This document shows, one piece after another, positions 17,038 to 25,970 of a stretch of 45,416 nucleotides of DNA. The position numbers were made by a program, and so were the translations under genes. This DNA comes from a virus. The notes beneath the pieces were generated by a model. That model saw only the letters and a program-made list of their open reading frames with translations, made no database searches and was not told where the DNA came from. The stretch covers positions 1 to 45,416 of IMG/VR virus record IMGVR_UViG_3300048839_000668; one strand, written 5' to 3'. Positions within the stretch are counted from its first letter, which is position 1. Every line of letters begins with the position of its first letter.

Positions 17038-18018
17038 CTATTGTATTGACATCTCCCCGATTGGACGCGCGCGCAGCGTCGGCCCCCAGGTCGGATTCTC
17101 CACCCGTTGCGGAATGTCGCTCAATCGAATTTGCCCCATCTGCCATGCGTCGCGCCTTGCCTTTCCTAAAATTGCAATTTGCCGCGCCTCGTTTTGTTGC
17201 GCCAGCCACGTCTCGCCGCGTGTCCACTCGTTCGGCCCCCGGCGCACCAGCACCGGAATCGGAAGACAGCGACCCTGCGGATGTTCGGGCATTTCATCGG
17301 CCAATGCGTAGACTGTCCCCTCGTCCAGCAAACAGGCCGCACAGACGCGGCTGTCATGCGCCGCGACGCGTTGAAAGCCCTCGACTTGACTTGAACTGCG
17401 ATACTGCGTCAGCGATGCTTCACGGTAGACGCGCATACTCTCAGACCGCGCGATCAGCAGGGAACGATTCAGCCCCATATTGGTTGCCGCGCGCAGCGCA
17501 CGCGCCACCTGTTGCGCGCCTTGCCCTAGCGCGATGCCGTTGACCAGGCTCTGGGTCATGCGCTCGGCCACATCGGGCCAGACGTCGTTAAACAGCGCAG
17601 TCAGCGGCGATCCGTCCCCGGCGATGCCCGCCGTAAAACGCACAGCCTCAACCGGAATCCGGTCGAAAGTCAACGCCACGCCGCGCCCCGCCTCTTGCAT
17701 CAGCCCCAGCCCGTAGTCGACGCCCAGCCGCGCAAACAGGCTTTGATTGTTGGCGACTAGATCACCTGCAAATGCTTCGTAGCGTTGAAACTCCTGGTAG
17801 GCTTGCGTCATCAGGCGTTGATAGCGGGCCAGCCGCATAATCCGATCTGGGTTGCGTAGCCCCAGCCGGGTAACTTCCTCACTCAGCGCAGCGATGTCCC
17901 CATCTAGGCGATCCATGACCCCCAGCCAGCGGCGCGCCATAGTCTCCATTGCCTGTTGCTCCTGGGCCAGCAACGCGGCCTTGAAACGATAGGCTGTCTC
18001 GGCAATGATCGACGTCAT
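17038..18018 (-). CDS. MuF-like minor head protein
   Basis: A 326-residue protein overlapping the portal stop by ATGA. The N-terminal half is helical. The C-terminal half holds the phage Mu gpF signature: ARSESMRVYREAS, then DSRVCAACLLDEGTVYALAD and HPQGRCLPIPVL (Cys pairs plus HP.GRC). These proteins bind the portal and are packaged in small numbers in the head, often being ejected with DNA. It sits immediately after the portal gene, as usual. No toxin domain is fused at the C-terminus. Confidence 0.85.
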   Translation of the reverse strand: MTSIIAETAYRFKAALLAQEQQAMETMARRWLGVMDRLDGDIAALSEEVTRLGLRNPDRIMRLARYQRLMTQAYQEFQRYEAFAGDLVANNQSLFARLGVDYGLGLMQEAGRGVALTFDRIPVEAVRFTAGIAGDGSPLTALFNDVWPDVAERMTQSLVNGIALGQGAQQVARALRAATNMGLNRSLLIARSESMRVYREASLTQYRSSSQVEGFQRVAAHDSRVCAACLLDEGTVYALADEMPEHPQGRCLPIPVLVRRGPNEWTRGETWLAQQNEARQIAILGKARRDAWQMGQIRLSDIPQRVENPTWGPTLRARPIGEMSIQ

Positions 18019-19568
18019 GCGCCATCAGCCTCATCGCTTTGTGCGTCGGTCAAGTCGTTTGCGCCCCCATTCCCCTCCTGGTCTATCTGACGTTGCACAC
18101 GCGCCATCATGGTCGTCGCCAGGTCTGCACTGCGCGCACGTTCTGACGCCAGCGCGCCCCCTAACTCGCTTATTTGTTCCTCTGACCAGCCCGACACTTT
18201 AGTCGCCACCTCGACCGGAACGCCCCCGTCCACATAAAGCTTGACCGTTTGCGCCACTTCGTATTCGTCGACCGGGATCGGTTCGCGTTCGGCGATACTA
18301 TGCTCGAAGTCGCCCCCCTGATAGCTGCCCAGCGCACGCGGGAATATGCCCGCCGCGACGCCCATTGTCAGGCAAATCTTCTGGGCGCGCACCAGGGCAT
18401 TTTCCAGGTTGGCGCGCGCTTCCAGTAGGCGATCCAGCGCGTCGCTCAACAGCAATTTCACCGCCCGCCCAGACACTTGCCCCATGTTGCGAATGTCGTA
18501 ATAGGCCAACTCCGGCAAGTCTGCCTTGACTTCGCTCATCTGGTCGCGCAAGACTTCCAGCGCAGCCATGTAATTGATGTTCGGAACCAGCGACTCGATG
18601 GTCGACGCCCCCGGCAATTCCAGCATCGTATCGTCCGCGAACTCGACCAGCCCCCCATTGGCATTGCCCCCAATCTTGGGCGCGGGCATGGGGCGTCCAG
18701 TGGCGTCGATAGCGTTGGCGCGCAACGCCCATAGCGCGCGGTTGTGGCGAAATAGCATCTGCGATAGCCGCGTCGCTTGCCGATTGGCTTCGTCGATCTT
18801 GTCGACCTGGGCCGTAAACGCCCCCAATCCCCGTTCTTCTCCGATGGCGCGGAACGGTTGCCAGACAATCGGAATAAAGTCGATCCCGTAGCTCGACAGG
18901 GTTGCAGTCGTCTTGGGCGTGCCAAGCTGGTTGATGGGCGTCTCCGGCGTGCCTTCATGCTCCCAGATGCGATGCTGGACGCGATCCCAGACTTCGGTCC
19001 AGTAATAGGCCGACGCCCCCGCCCCCTTGGGTGTGGTCATGGGAATGTCAATGCGGATAGATTGCAGGTAGCCGCGCCGATCTGCCTCGAACGTCGTCAC
19101 ATGCGCCGGGTTGATATTCTCCATGTGAACGCGTGTCGCCCGTCGCCCTTCGTCGCCATCAGTCGCACAGCGAATGAAGGTATCGCCCAGGTTCGCGGCC
19201 CAGCGCGCGGCTGTCTGCTTTTCCATGCCCCAATTGCTCCACGCCCAAATGCGCTTGATCGGCTCAAGAATCGCGGGGCTTTCTGTCTCAATCGGCAACG
19301 CGCGCGGAAGCGGCCCCGGCCAGGTCTTTGCTGCATAAAACTCGACAGTACGAAAGGCTGGGTTGCGTAGTGATTGCGTATCCACCGACCTGCCGCGCTG
19401 CCGTTCGATGGCAAGCCGGATCACGTCATACAGGCCATTGTTGAGATAGTAGGCCCGCAGAAACGCATACTGGTCGCGCCAGGGGGCGACTTCCTCACGG
19501 TGCATCAGACGCAGCTTGACCGCGTTCCAGTAACCCGGCACACTCTCAAATTGACTCGGAATGATCAT
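18015..19568 (-). CDS. portal protein
   Basis: A 517-residue protein whose ATG lies 23 bases inside the large terminase gene. The N-terminus (YAFLRAYYLNNGLYDVIRLA, NPAFRTVEFYAAKTWPG) and the central region (HVTTFEADRRGYLQSIRIDIP; MSEVKADLPELAYYDIRNMG, SGRAVKLLLSDALDRLLEAR) are typical of SPP1 gp6-like portals: wing, stem and crown regions with a helical clip segment. It forms the dodecameric DNA-entry channel. The C-terminus is Ala/Asp-rich and disordered. Confidence 0.85.
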   Translation of the reverse strand: MIIPSQFESVPGYWNAVKLRLMHREEVAPWRDQYAFLRAYYLNNGLYDVIRLAIERQRGRSVDTQSLRNPAFRTVEFYAAKTWPGPLPRALPIETESPAILEPIKRIWAWSNWGMEKQTAARWAANLGDTFIRCATDGDEGRRATRVHMENINPAHVTTFEADRRGYLQSIRIDIPMTTPKGAGASAYYWTEVWDRVQHRIWEHEGTPETPINQLGTPKTTATLSSYGIDFIPIVWQPFRAIGEERGLGAFTAQVDKIDEANRQATRLSQMLFRHNRALWALRANAIDATGRPMPAPKIGGNANGGLVEFADDTMLELPGASTIESLVPNINYMAALEVLRDQMSEVKADLPELAYYDIRNMGQVSGRAVKLLLSDALDRLLEARANLENALVRAQKICLTMGVAAGIFPRALGSYQGGDFEHSIAEREPIPVDEYEVAQTVKLYVDGGVPVEVATKVSGWSEEQISELGGALASERARSADLATTMMARVQRQIDQEGNGGANDLTDAQSDEADGA

Positions 19569-20910
19569 GGTCTTGCCCCTCTCCCTCTCTTGCCCGCCAG
19601 CCAGCGGAAATGTAGTTTTCCAGGTACAGAATCAGTTGATCCAGCGCGTCTGTCTGGTCGTCAAAGGTGACGTCAGGGAACGCGTATAGCTCATGCTCAA
19701 AGTCGTGCATCCATTCCAGGCGGGCGTCAGGATGGGGTAGCAGGACACTGTTACGCTTGCACCACACAGCGGCTTGGCGCGCCCGCTGCACTTTGTCAGT
19801 GGTCGGGCGAAACGTCTGCAAGATCGCGGCCAGCCAGTCGGGGGCGGTCCGCAAAAGGGTCTGGTAGGCCGACGTCCCCGACGCCTTGTCTTCGATCAGC
19901 ACGCCGCTTAACTTCCCGTCATAATTCCAACGCGATGCCATTGTTGCAATCGCGTCAGGCAAGTCAGGAAACTGCAAGCGATCCCGCCACACATCCACAA
20001 TCAACAGGCGATAGTCAGACGTCAATTCAGCCACGACGCACGCGGAATAGTCGTTACCGTCACCGTCTTTCAGCGCAGTATCCCAACTGCACCAGCGCGC
20101 AACCACGTCGGCGCGCAAGACTTTCGCATCGAAGCGAAAGCGGTTTTTGCCCCGCCACCATTCAGGTTGAAACGCCTTGCGGCTGGGGTCGGTGATCCAT
20201 TCGCCGCGCAACAGTTGTGCCTGGGTCACTTCGTCAAGCTCGGACAAAGATTCCTCGTATTGCTCGGCGTCGATGTAAGGGTTGTCGCGCAGCCCCGACG
20301 GGATAAATAGCCGCTTGCCGGAACGGGCGTTGTCGACCTGGCCCGCGATAAATCGCTCGAAGACCCACGCGTGCCCTTCCCCACCAGGGTTGCTGCCCGC
20401 GCGCACGCGCAACGGAACGGGAATGTCTTTCGTCTTACGCAAGCGCGAAAAAAGGTACAGGTAGGGCGACAGCGGAAACTGGGTCAATTCGTCCCAGCCG
20501 ACATATTGAAATTCAGACCCCTGGTAACGGTACTTGTGCTTTTCGTTTTCCAGGTAACCAAACGTCAACGTCGCACTACTCGGAAAGCTCCAGGTTTTTG
20601 TCCCCGCGTTCCAGTGCGCGGCGGTCGGTTGCAGCCACTCTGCGGCCCGATCCATCAGCGCACCCGGCAAAGCAAGATCAGAATAGGTGCGCCGCAGCAG
20701 CAGCCCCGAATAGCCCGGTACGTCGGCGTATTGCAGCGCAGCCATCAGCAAGGCGTCAGACTTACCTCCGCCAACTTGACCGCCGAACAGCACTTCCAGG
20801 TAATCGTTGACTGCCCAGGAAAGAAAGGCTTGCTGGCGTGCGGTGGGGGCGTGGGCAATGTATTCACTCATGTGAATCTTGGTGACCGCCGGGCGCGCAA
20901 ATCCTTGCAT
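19546..20910 (-). CDS. terL: terminase large subunit (ATPase/nuclease)
   Basis: I place the start at ATG 20910 (MQGFARPAV), four bases after the small-subunit stop; 20946 and 20871 are alternatives. Residues 43-52 GGQVGGGKSD form Walker A and VGWDE near 137-141 Walker B, followed by a coupling motif region (RVRAGSNPGG). The C-terminal nuclease shows acidic residues in WDTALKDGDGNDYS, LIEDKASGTSAYQ and FDDQTDALD. It powers DNA packaging into the prohead and cuts the concatemer. Neighbours are small subunit and portal. Confidence 0.95.
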   Translation of the reverse strand: MQGFARPAVTKIHMSEYIAHAPTARQQAFLSWAVNDYLEVLFGGQVGGGKSDALLMAALQYADVPGYSGLLLRRTYSDLALPGALMDRAAEWLQPTAAHWNAGTKTWSFPSSATLTFGYLENEKHKYRYQGSEFQYVGWDELTQFPLSPYLYLFSRLRKTKDIPVPLRVRAGSNPGGEGHAWVFERFIAGQVDNARSGKRLFIPSGLRDNPYIDAEQYEESLSELDEVTQAQLLRGEWITDPSRKAFQPEWWRGKNRFRFDAKVLRADVVARWCSWDTALKDGDGNDYSACVVAELTSDYRLLIVDVWRDRLQFPDLPDAIATMASRWNYDGKLSGVLIEDKASGTSAYQTLLRTAPDWLAAILQTFRPTTDKVQRARQAAVWCKRNSVLLPHPDARLEWMHDFEHELYAFPDVTFDDQTDALDQLILYLENYISAGWRAREGEGQDHDHSESI

Positions 20911-20914
20911 GGGA

Positions 20915-21550
20915 CTACTGACCAGCAAAGCCGCGCACCCCCACATCGGCCAAGATGTCGTTGACTGTCTCGCTTTCGTCGGGCGTCAACTCCATATAGG
21001 CCAGCCGCAGCTTCCCGGCATTGTTGATCTCGATTGCGCCCCCATCCTTCCCACTAATCTCGCTTTGACTCTTGACGGGCGCATACAGTCCGAGAATCTT
21101 GCACCGCTGGGTAATGCACCACTGGACCCCGTCCAGGTAGCGGGTATCGCCCAGCAGGTCGTTCACTTCCTCAAATTCTTCGGCGTAGCGTTCTGTCTCC
21201 ATTTGGTCGTCGCCCGCGACCTGGTTCTTGCCCCGACGTGGACGGGATCGCGCAGTCTTGAGACTGCGACGTTTGGTCTGTTGCTCGCGACTGCGTTCCC
21301 ACTCTGACCAGTAGGCGACTTCCATTTCGTCAATCCGCGCCAACTCTTTGCCTGCAGCGGCGTCGATATCGACCAGCGCGCTTTTGCGCCAAAGCTCCCG
21401 CAGCGACCGCACGTCATAGCTAACCTGTTGCTGGGTGACGCCTAGCTTTTCGGCAATCTGCGACTGACGTTCCCCGCGCAGATACATGGCCGCGACCTGG
21501 GCCAGGTGGTTGTCTCGTTCAAAGCGACGCTTTTTCTCTTTTCCACTCAC
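20915..21550 (-). CDS. terS: terminase small subunit
   Basis: A 211-residue protein, GTG start with AAAGGAG five bases upstream. Residues about 15-50 form an N-terminal helix-turn-helix (AAMYLRGERQSQIAEKLGVTQQQVSYDVRSL), suited to recognising the packaging site, followed by a long charged helical region for oligomerisation and a C-terminal tail that would contact the large subunit. Located directly before the large subunit. It ends at TAG. Confidence 0.8.
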   Translation of the reverse strand: MSGKEKKRRFERDNHLAQVAAMYLRGERQSQIAEKLGVTQQQVSYDVRSLRELWRKSALVDIDAAAGKELARIDEMEVAYWSEWERSREQQTKRRSLKTARSRPRRGKNQVAGDDQMETERYAEEFEEVNDLLGDTRYLDGVQWCITQRCKILGLYAPVKSQSEISGKDGGAIEINNAGKLRLAYMELTPDESETVNDILADVGVRGFAGQ

Positions 21551-21585
21551 ACAAACTCCTTTGCGACAAATAAGGCGGGCCAGGT

Positions 21586-22236
21586 CTAGTCGTCGGTTGC
21601 CTCATATTGTTTCTTGAGCAATATCTGATTCTTCGTCAGCCACGCCCGCTTGTATTCGGCGTCAGCAAATAGCTTTGAGAAACCAGTCACATGCTTCAAG
21701 CGCAGCAATTCCTCTGGCTCCATACCCAACTCATTGCAGATGTCGGCGTCGGCCCAGCCGTTGCTTAACATCTCGAAGACCATGTTCGACATCCCCGCAA
21801 CGGAATGTTTGCCGCGCGCGCGGTTGTGCCGCACTGTCGACGCCATGCGATCATTCACGTCTTTGTCGATCACCACGACAGGCAACATGCCCCCGCACCG
21901 TTCGCGAATGTCGGCGTTCAGGCGCATAATCGAATAGCGATGGAACCCGTCGACAATGACATATTCATCGTTGTCGGCGTCGTAGATCGTCACCACAGGT
22001 TGGGTATAGCCATCATGGTCGATAGACGTGTACAGCAAGCGCATTTCGGTCTTGGCGACACTGTTGGGGTTGTAGTCGTTGGCGCGCACTTTCTCAATCG
22101 GCACCCAGCGCACATGGTCAATGGGCTGGGTAGCAAAGGGCGACAGGTCGAAAAGCTTCGCGCGCAAGTCGGCTAGGGCCGCTGCCTTGTCCTCTGCCTG
22201 GTTCACGTAGTCAGTTATCAGGTCATGAATGTTCAT
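21586..22236 (-). CDS. ibrB: ParB-domain protein, IbrB-like
   Basis: A 216-residue protein. Residues about 40-130 have the ParB-like nuclease/CTPase fold: VPIEKVRANDYNPN, QPVVTIYDADNDEYVIVDGFHRY (GFHR box), then VRHNRARGKHS. This arrangement, directly after an IbrA-like PP-loop protein, matches the IbrA-IbrB pair known from prophages and E. coli as activators of Ibp gene expression. It probably acts on nucleic acid, but biochemical function in phages is not established. Start ATG lies three bases after the IbrA-frame stop. Confidence 0.7.
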   Translation of the reverse strand: MNIHDLITDYVNQAEDKAAALADLRAKLFDLSPFATQPIDHVRWVPIEKVRANDYNPNSVAKTEMRLLYTSIDHDGYTQPVVTIYDADNDEYVIVDGFHRYSIMRLNADIRERCGGMLPVVVIDKDVNDRMASTVRHNRARGKHSVAGMSNMVFEMLSNGWADADICNELGMEPEELLRLKHVTGFSKLFADAEYKRAWLTKNQILLKKQYEATDD

Positions 22237-22238
22237 GG

Positions 22239-22796
22239 TTATCGCCCCACTCGATTGCGTACCGAAACCTCGAAGTTACGCAGCTTAGTAAACTCAAAAT
22301 CGTTGGCCAGGATGGTATTGATCTGGGTGCGGTACATCTGGTCGACGTTTCGCAGATCGTATTTGCCCGCACTGTGCATATTGTCCATCGCCAGGAAACG
22401 CCGCACATAACGTTTCCGCATAGCCGGGTCGGTGATCAGATGCTCCAACAGGTAGTCGCGATACTCGCGCCAGTCGGCAAACATAAAGGGCAAGTCTTGC
22501 CCCACATAGAAGTCGTCGAAGCCCAGCTTCCCTGCCGTACTGATACCCCGAATCCGGCGCGTGATCCGATTCCAGGTGTCGGCTTCGATCTCTTGCAGAT
22601 AAAACAGCTTGTCAAGCGCAGTTTCGTGATGCACGTTGGAAACGCGCATCATGTGGACGGGAATCCCGTACTGATACATGTAGTCGTAGATACGACAATA
22701 GGGCCAGCCGTTGTCGTGGATGGCTTTCCAGACGTCGGTGTAGCTCCAATCGTAGATGGGATAGAAGTCGTAATGGTGACGCTTACGATCCCGTTG
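22239..22796 (-). pseudogene. ibrA: C-terminal part of IbrA-like protein, separated by in-frame TAG
   Basis: The reading frame continues without any shift after the TAG at 22799-22797. It encodes the DUF3440-type C-terminal part (HYDFYPIYDWSYTDVWKAIH, RVSNVHHETALDKLFYLQEI, DTWNRITRRIRGI, LPFMFADW). It could be produced by amber read-through, or by re-initiation at the internal ATG 22679, which would lack the first part of the domain. The good conservation of the frame after the stop argues that the stop is recent, suppressed or an assembly error. Confidence 0.7.
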
Positions 22797-23345
22797 CTAA
22801 CCCCAAGTGACAGACTTGTAGGTCGGGTAAGTTGTCAGCCCCAGCAAGCGGTTTGGGCTTTCCTCGCAGCGCACCCCCGCAATGTTGATCGCCGGGGCGT
22901 CGGGGTATTCCGTCGCCAGGTAGCGACCAAAGAACTCTTTGAAGCGGTCGGTCCCGTAGCGATTGACCTTGATGGCGTTCGGCTCTTGCGGGCGAATCCA
23001 GACGTCTTCCTTGCCCGCTTCCCAGCAGTAAAGCCAAGGGTCTTCAGGCGATGTCGCGTTGAAAATCTTGATCGGCACTTGCAACCAGCGCGGCTCGACA
23101 CGCGGGTCGTTCATGATCGTGCGGATGTAGTCGATCACCGTCTGCCATTCAGCCTCTTGGTCGACAAACAGCACAGGCAATGGCAGTCGCCCTTTTTCCT
23201 CTGCGACCTGAAGGGCCAGGTTCAAGACGACGGTGCTATCTTTGCCGCCAGAGACGTTGATCACCACGTTCTCAAATTCGTCAAACAGCCAGCGGATACG
23301 ATCCAGCGCAGCGTCGAAGACGTTCTGCTTTAGGTAGACGCGCAT
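22797..23345 (-). CDS. ibrA: PAPS-reductase-like (PP-loop) IbrA-type protein, N-terminal ORF
   Basis: ATG 23345 (MRVYLKQNVF) follows AAGGA and overlaps the GNAT gene by 16 bases. Residues 32-37 SGGKDS form the PP-loop of ATP-pyrophosphatases; FVDQEAEWQTVIDYI and CWEAGKEDVWIRPQ belong to the PAPS-reductase/DndC-like fold. The ORF ends after 182 codons at an in-frame TAG, yet the same frame continues with the rest of the family. Family members transfer or activate sulfur or act on nucleic acid; for IbrA the reaction is unknown. Full length would be about 368 codons. Confidence 0.75.
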   Translation of the reverse strand: MRVYLKQNVFDAALDRIRWLFDEFENVVINVSGGKDSTVVLNLALQVAEEKGRLPLPVLFVDQEAEWQTVIDYIRTIMNDPRVEPRWLQVPIKIFNATSPEDPWLYCWEAGKEDVWIRPQEPNAIKVNRYGTDRFKEFFGRYLATEYPDAPAINIAGVRCEESPNRLLGLTTYPTYKSVTWG

Positions 23346-23770
23346 GGCAATTCCTTCAGCGGAAAGACCAGCTTGCGCCCGTCGCCATTGAACCAGGCGC
23401 GCATGGTGTAGCGGATGCCTGTATCCTGCCAGCCCCAGCGCAGCATCATCGGGTAAAGCTTGGTGTTCATCTCGACCAGCTTCAGCCCCGACGTCACAGC
23501 ATGACGCAGCGCATAGGCCAGCAGCATCTTGCCCAGCCCGCGCCCCCGGTAGGCGGGCACCACGTACCAGCCGCGAATCCGGCCGCGTTTGCCTAGACGC
23601 AGAAGCCCGATGCACCCGGCCAGTTGCCCGTCGACCGTACAGGTAAACCAGTCAATCGGGCGTTTGAGGTTGGCGATGTCGGCCCCTTGCTCGCGGCGCG
23701 CAGCGGGCGCCAGCGGTGCGACATCGGCATACGTGGCACGCTGGACGGTCACGGCTTCAGGCGACGTCAT
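23330..23770 (-). CDS. GNAT-family N-acetyltransferase
   Basis: The start at ATG 23770 overlaps the preceding stop as ATGA, giving 146 residues. The acetyl-CoA binding motif V-P-A-Y-R-G-R-G-L-G-K-M-L at about 75-90 (consensus Q/RxxGxG/A) and the preceding LLRLGKRGRIRGWYV strands define the fold; the C-terminus (MMLRWGWQDTGIRYTMRAWF) resembles phage-encoded GNAT proteins that accompany IbrA/IbrB. Substrate unknown; transcriptional coupling with the IbrA-like gene suggests a joint role. Confidence 0.8.
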   Translation of the reverse strand: MTSPEAVTVQRATYADVAPLAPAARREQGADIANLKRPIDWFTCTVDGQLAGCIGLLRLGKRGRIRGWYVVPAYRGRGLGKMLLAYALRHAVTSGLKLVEMNTKLYPMMLRWGWQDTGIRYTMRAWFNGDGRKLVFPLKELPCAST

Positions 23771-24405
23771 GTTGCACCCCCCTTGGCCGCAAGGTCTTTG
23801 CGATTGACAAAAAGACTTTCCCCGCAATGGGGGCAAAGAATCTCGATCTGGTCGATGGGTTGAGCGTCGAAGCGACCGTCTAGCCGGGTAGCCATCGCCT
23901 CGACTTGCGCGGGCGTCACCGCCGCGTCGCCCATCTCCGGCGCATAGTTGGGCGTGTACGGTTCCTGGTCGGATCGTTCTAGGTCAGCCAACAGGCGATC
24001 TAGCTCATCTTCATGAAACATGCCCGACAGGTCCAGCCCCAGCCCCTCATGGCCAAAGACGACTTCGGCGTCCCATTCTAGCGAAACCTCACTGACCCGA
24101 TTATCGAAGTAGCTCAGGCGACGCGCTGGGCCTTCGGGATCGTCCAGGTCTAAATCTTCGCGCTGCACCACGACCAGCTTTTTCCCGTCGGTGCGAATGA
24201 CTTCAATTTCACCGCCCATTTCGGCCCAAGCTTCCAGCGTCTTATTGCCCGCGATCACGCGCCCTTCCCGGTCGATCACAATCGAGCGACCTGCCCCTGC
24301 GTCGCGCAGCGATTGTTCAATCATGTAGCGACCGCGCGCCGTTCCTTTGTTGGGGTTGGACGCGTCAGGCGACAGGTCAGCCAAATCGTGAATCTCTTTG
24401 GTCAT
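23767..24405 (-). CDS. ParB/sulfiredoxin-like domain protein with zinc-ribbon end
   Basis: A 212-residue protein. Residues 5-60 carry the ParB-like motif: LADLSPDASNPNKGTARGRY, then IVIDREGRVIAGNKTLEAW. The middle is acidic. The C-terminus has a CPHC motif (ILCPHCGESLFVNRKDL), half of a zinc ribbon. Such proteins are common next to phage terminase genes and are thought to act on DNA. It overlaps both neighbours by ATGA, so it belongs to the same translational unit. Confidence 0.75.
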   Translation of the reverse strand: MTKEIHDLADLSPDASNPNKGTARGRYMIEQSLRDAGAGRSIVIDREGRVIAGNKTLEAWAEMGGEIEVIRTDGKKLVVVQREDLDLDDPEGPARRLSYFDNRVSEVSLEWDAEVVFGHEGLGLDLSGMFHEDELDRLLADLERSDQEPYTPNYAPEMGDAAVTPAQVEAMATRLDGRFDAQPIDQIEILCPHCGESLFVNRKDLAAKGGAT

Positions 24406-24743
24406 GCGCCCCCCTTGTCGATCAAATCTGCCACCAGCCAGGGGTTATCTTGGATCAGGCGCGGCAACGCCTCGGACAATGCCCCGACCAGCTTTTCGTC
24501 GTCATGCTCATCGCAGCCCGCCGCGTACAATACGCCATGCAGAATTTCATGCCACAGCACTTTGCGCCGGAACTGTCCATGCAGATGTCCCGAAATCAGA
24601 ATCGTGCAATCGGCCAGGTCGATCATGCCGAAGGCTTCTCGGTCGCGGTCAAGATCGACCGCGTCGCGAATGGCATAGATCACGCTGCCGATACGAACCG
24701 ACTTGCTTTCGACGTTCCCTGCCTCAACCTTTGACTTTGCCAC
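24402..24743 (-). CDS. putative zinc metallopeptidase-like protein (HExxH)
   Basis: A 113-residue protein with GTG start after GGGAGAAG. The segment KVLWHEILHGVLYAAG holds HEILH, an HExxH zinc site, within a helix, and an upstream IDLADCTILISGHLHG strand. This size and motif are seen in small phage proteins of the SprT/ImmA-like group that sit before terminase genes. Substrate unknown. It overlaps both neighbours. Confidence 0.6.
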   Translation of the reverse strand: MAKSKVEAGNVESKSVRIGSVIYAIRDAVDLDRDREAFGMIDLADCTILISGHLHGQFRRKVLWHEILHGVLYAAGCDEHDDEKLVGALSEALPRLIQDNPWLVADLIDKGGA

Positions 24744-25116
24744 TCATCTTCTCCCTTAGCTTTGCGGCCGCGCCCTCGTCATAGTCGCGACCTGCGACAA
24801 TTTCATGCAGCAAATCTGCTTCGTTTTGCGTGAGCGCAGCCGCACACGCTGCCAACGCTGCCGGCAGATAGCGGCGGGCGATGGCCGCGAACTTGGCCGG
24901 GTCCATCTGCACCAGCAGACAGGCAATGTTTCCGGCGTCGAACAGCAACCAGCGCGCCGCGTCCAGTTGTGCGTACCAAGCCCCCCGATAGACATCGCGG
25001 TAGGCTTGATGGGCCATCTCGACAAAAATCCCCGAAAACCCATGCTGGCGTACCTCGTCGACGTGATCCAGCATCTCAGCGGGGAACGCCAGCGGACTAG
25101 AAACGTCTCCTACCAT
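24724..25116 (-). CDS. hypothetical helical protein
   Basis: A 130-residue protein overlapping the metallophosphoesterase stop and the next gene. Several helices are predicted from composition (DAARWLLFDAGNIACLLVQM; RRYLPAALAACAAALTQNE), and the C-terminus is Lys-rich. No family is recognised. It is part of the leftmost early segment of the morphogenesis operon. Confidence 0.6.
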   Translation of the reverse strand: MVGDVSSPLAFPAEMLDHVDEVRQHGFSGIFVEMAHQAYRDVYRGAWYAQLDAARWLLFDAGNIACLLVQMDPAKFAAIARRYLPAALAACAAALTQNEADLLHEIVAGRDYDEGAAAKLREKMSGKVKG

Positions 25117-25970
25117 GTGATCACCCGCAAGCGATCATCCTCGTCTTCAGCATGGGGCGTCACCTCGATCTTGACCCGCCCCGTTGGTAATGGCAGATAC
25201 ATTTTCACTTCTCCATAGCTCCCGTCATCTTCAGTATCGGAATGGCCCCGCAGAAACGTCGAAGCCACGACCCCATAGCGTTTGCGTAGCGACAGTTGAC
25301 CTGTCCTCGACACGCTTTCGACCCCCACCATCGTCGACGCCAGCTTATGGGTATGCCCCATGAGGGCGACGTCGCACGCGTGGCTATACAGCCAGCCTTC
25401 CAGCTTGTTCACCGAAGACGCTGTGCGCCCGCCCCCACCCGCGCCATGATGGATCAAAAAGCGCAGTTGGCGACTGCCCCCTGCGCGATTCTGCGACTTG
25501 AAGAAACTAGGCAAAAGCCAGCCCGAATACCCCAAGCGCAATGGATGGTCAGCGTCAAAGCCCGCCTCTTGTTTGATGCAGTCGATCAGGTCGAGGTAAA
25601 CATTGCGCTCATAGATACGCGTTTGCGTTTGCTCATGGTTGCCCATTGTCAGCCCAAGACACTTGTGCGAAATGGGGGCAAACAGTTGCCGGAAGCGACG
25701 CAGTTGCGCGCGGTTGATGTCCGACAAGTCGCGCAACGTCATCCAGTCGGCCAGTTGGTCAGGATCAAACCGCTTGTCATTGCGGTTGATTGCGTCCAGG
25801 TAGTCGCCCGTCCCAATCCAATAACCGTCCTCGTCGGCCTCGATCTCTGCAATCGCGCGCGCAAGCTTTGCCTCGTCGCAGCCCTTGACCCCCAGATGTA
25901 GATCGCCTAGCGGGTAGAACCGAAACGTCCGGTTCGCCGTATTAAAGAACTCTTTGCGTACAACCCGCAA
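25110..25970 (-). CDS. metallophosphoesterase (calcineurin-like)
   Basis: A 286-residue protein starting at TTG 25970, with AAAGGGGGG four bases upstream. All calcineurin-type metal motifs are present in order: GDLHLG (22-27), GTGD (53-56), GNHE (110-113), IHHG (173-176) and GHTH (205-208). It should be a two-metal phosphodiesterase or phosphatase; phage relatives are often annotated as DNA repair exonuclease-like. It is the first gene of the long minus-strand operon. Confidence 0.85.
   Translation of the reverse strand: MRVVRKEFFNTANRTFRFYPLGDLHLGVKGCDEAKLARAIAEIEADEDGYWIGTGDYLDAINRNDKRFDPDQLADWMTLRDLSDINRAQLRRFRQLFAPISHKCLGLTMGNHEQTQTRIYERNVYLDLIDCIKQEAGFDADHPLRLGYSGWLLPSFFKSQNRAGGSRQLRFLIHHGAGGGGRTASSVNKLEGWLYSHACDVALMGHTHKLASTMVGVESVSRTGQLSLRKRYGVVASTFLRGHSDTEDDGSYGEVKMYLPLPTGRVKIEVTPHAEDEDDRLRVITW

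Noticed and set aside
17040-17052. TATTGTATTGACATC on the plus strand as another early promoter
   Set aside because: It matches the shared motif in part, but no -10 lies at 17 bases and it is inside the MuF-like coding region, facing against the operon.
16847-17227. 126-codon reading of the small ORF before the scaffold
   Set aside because: The first two thirds overlap the MuF-like gene in another frame and the promoter-like site; only the last part looks coding.
22797-22799. Genome-wide recoding of TAG as a sense codon
   Set aside because: TAG closes the small terminase, the zero-frame tail chaperone, the metallophosphoesterase and the 71-residue early gene, so it works as a normal stop in this phage.
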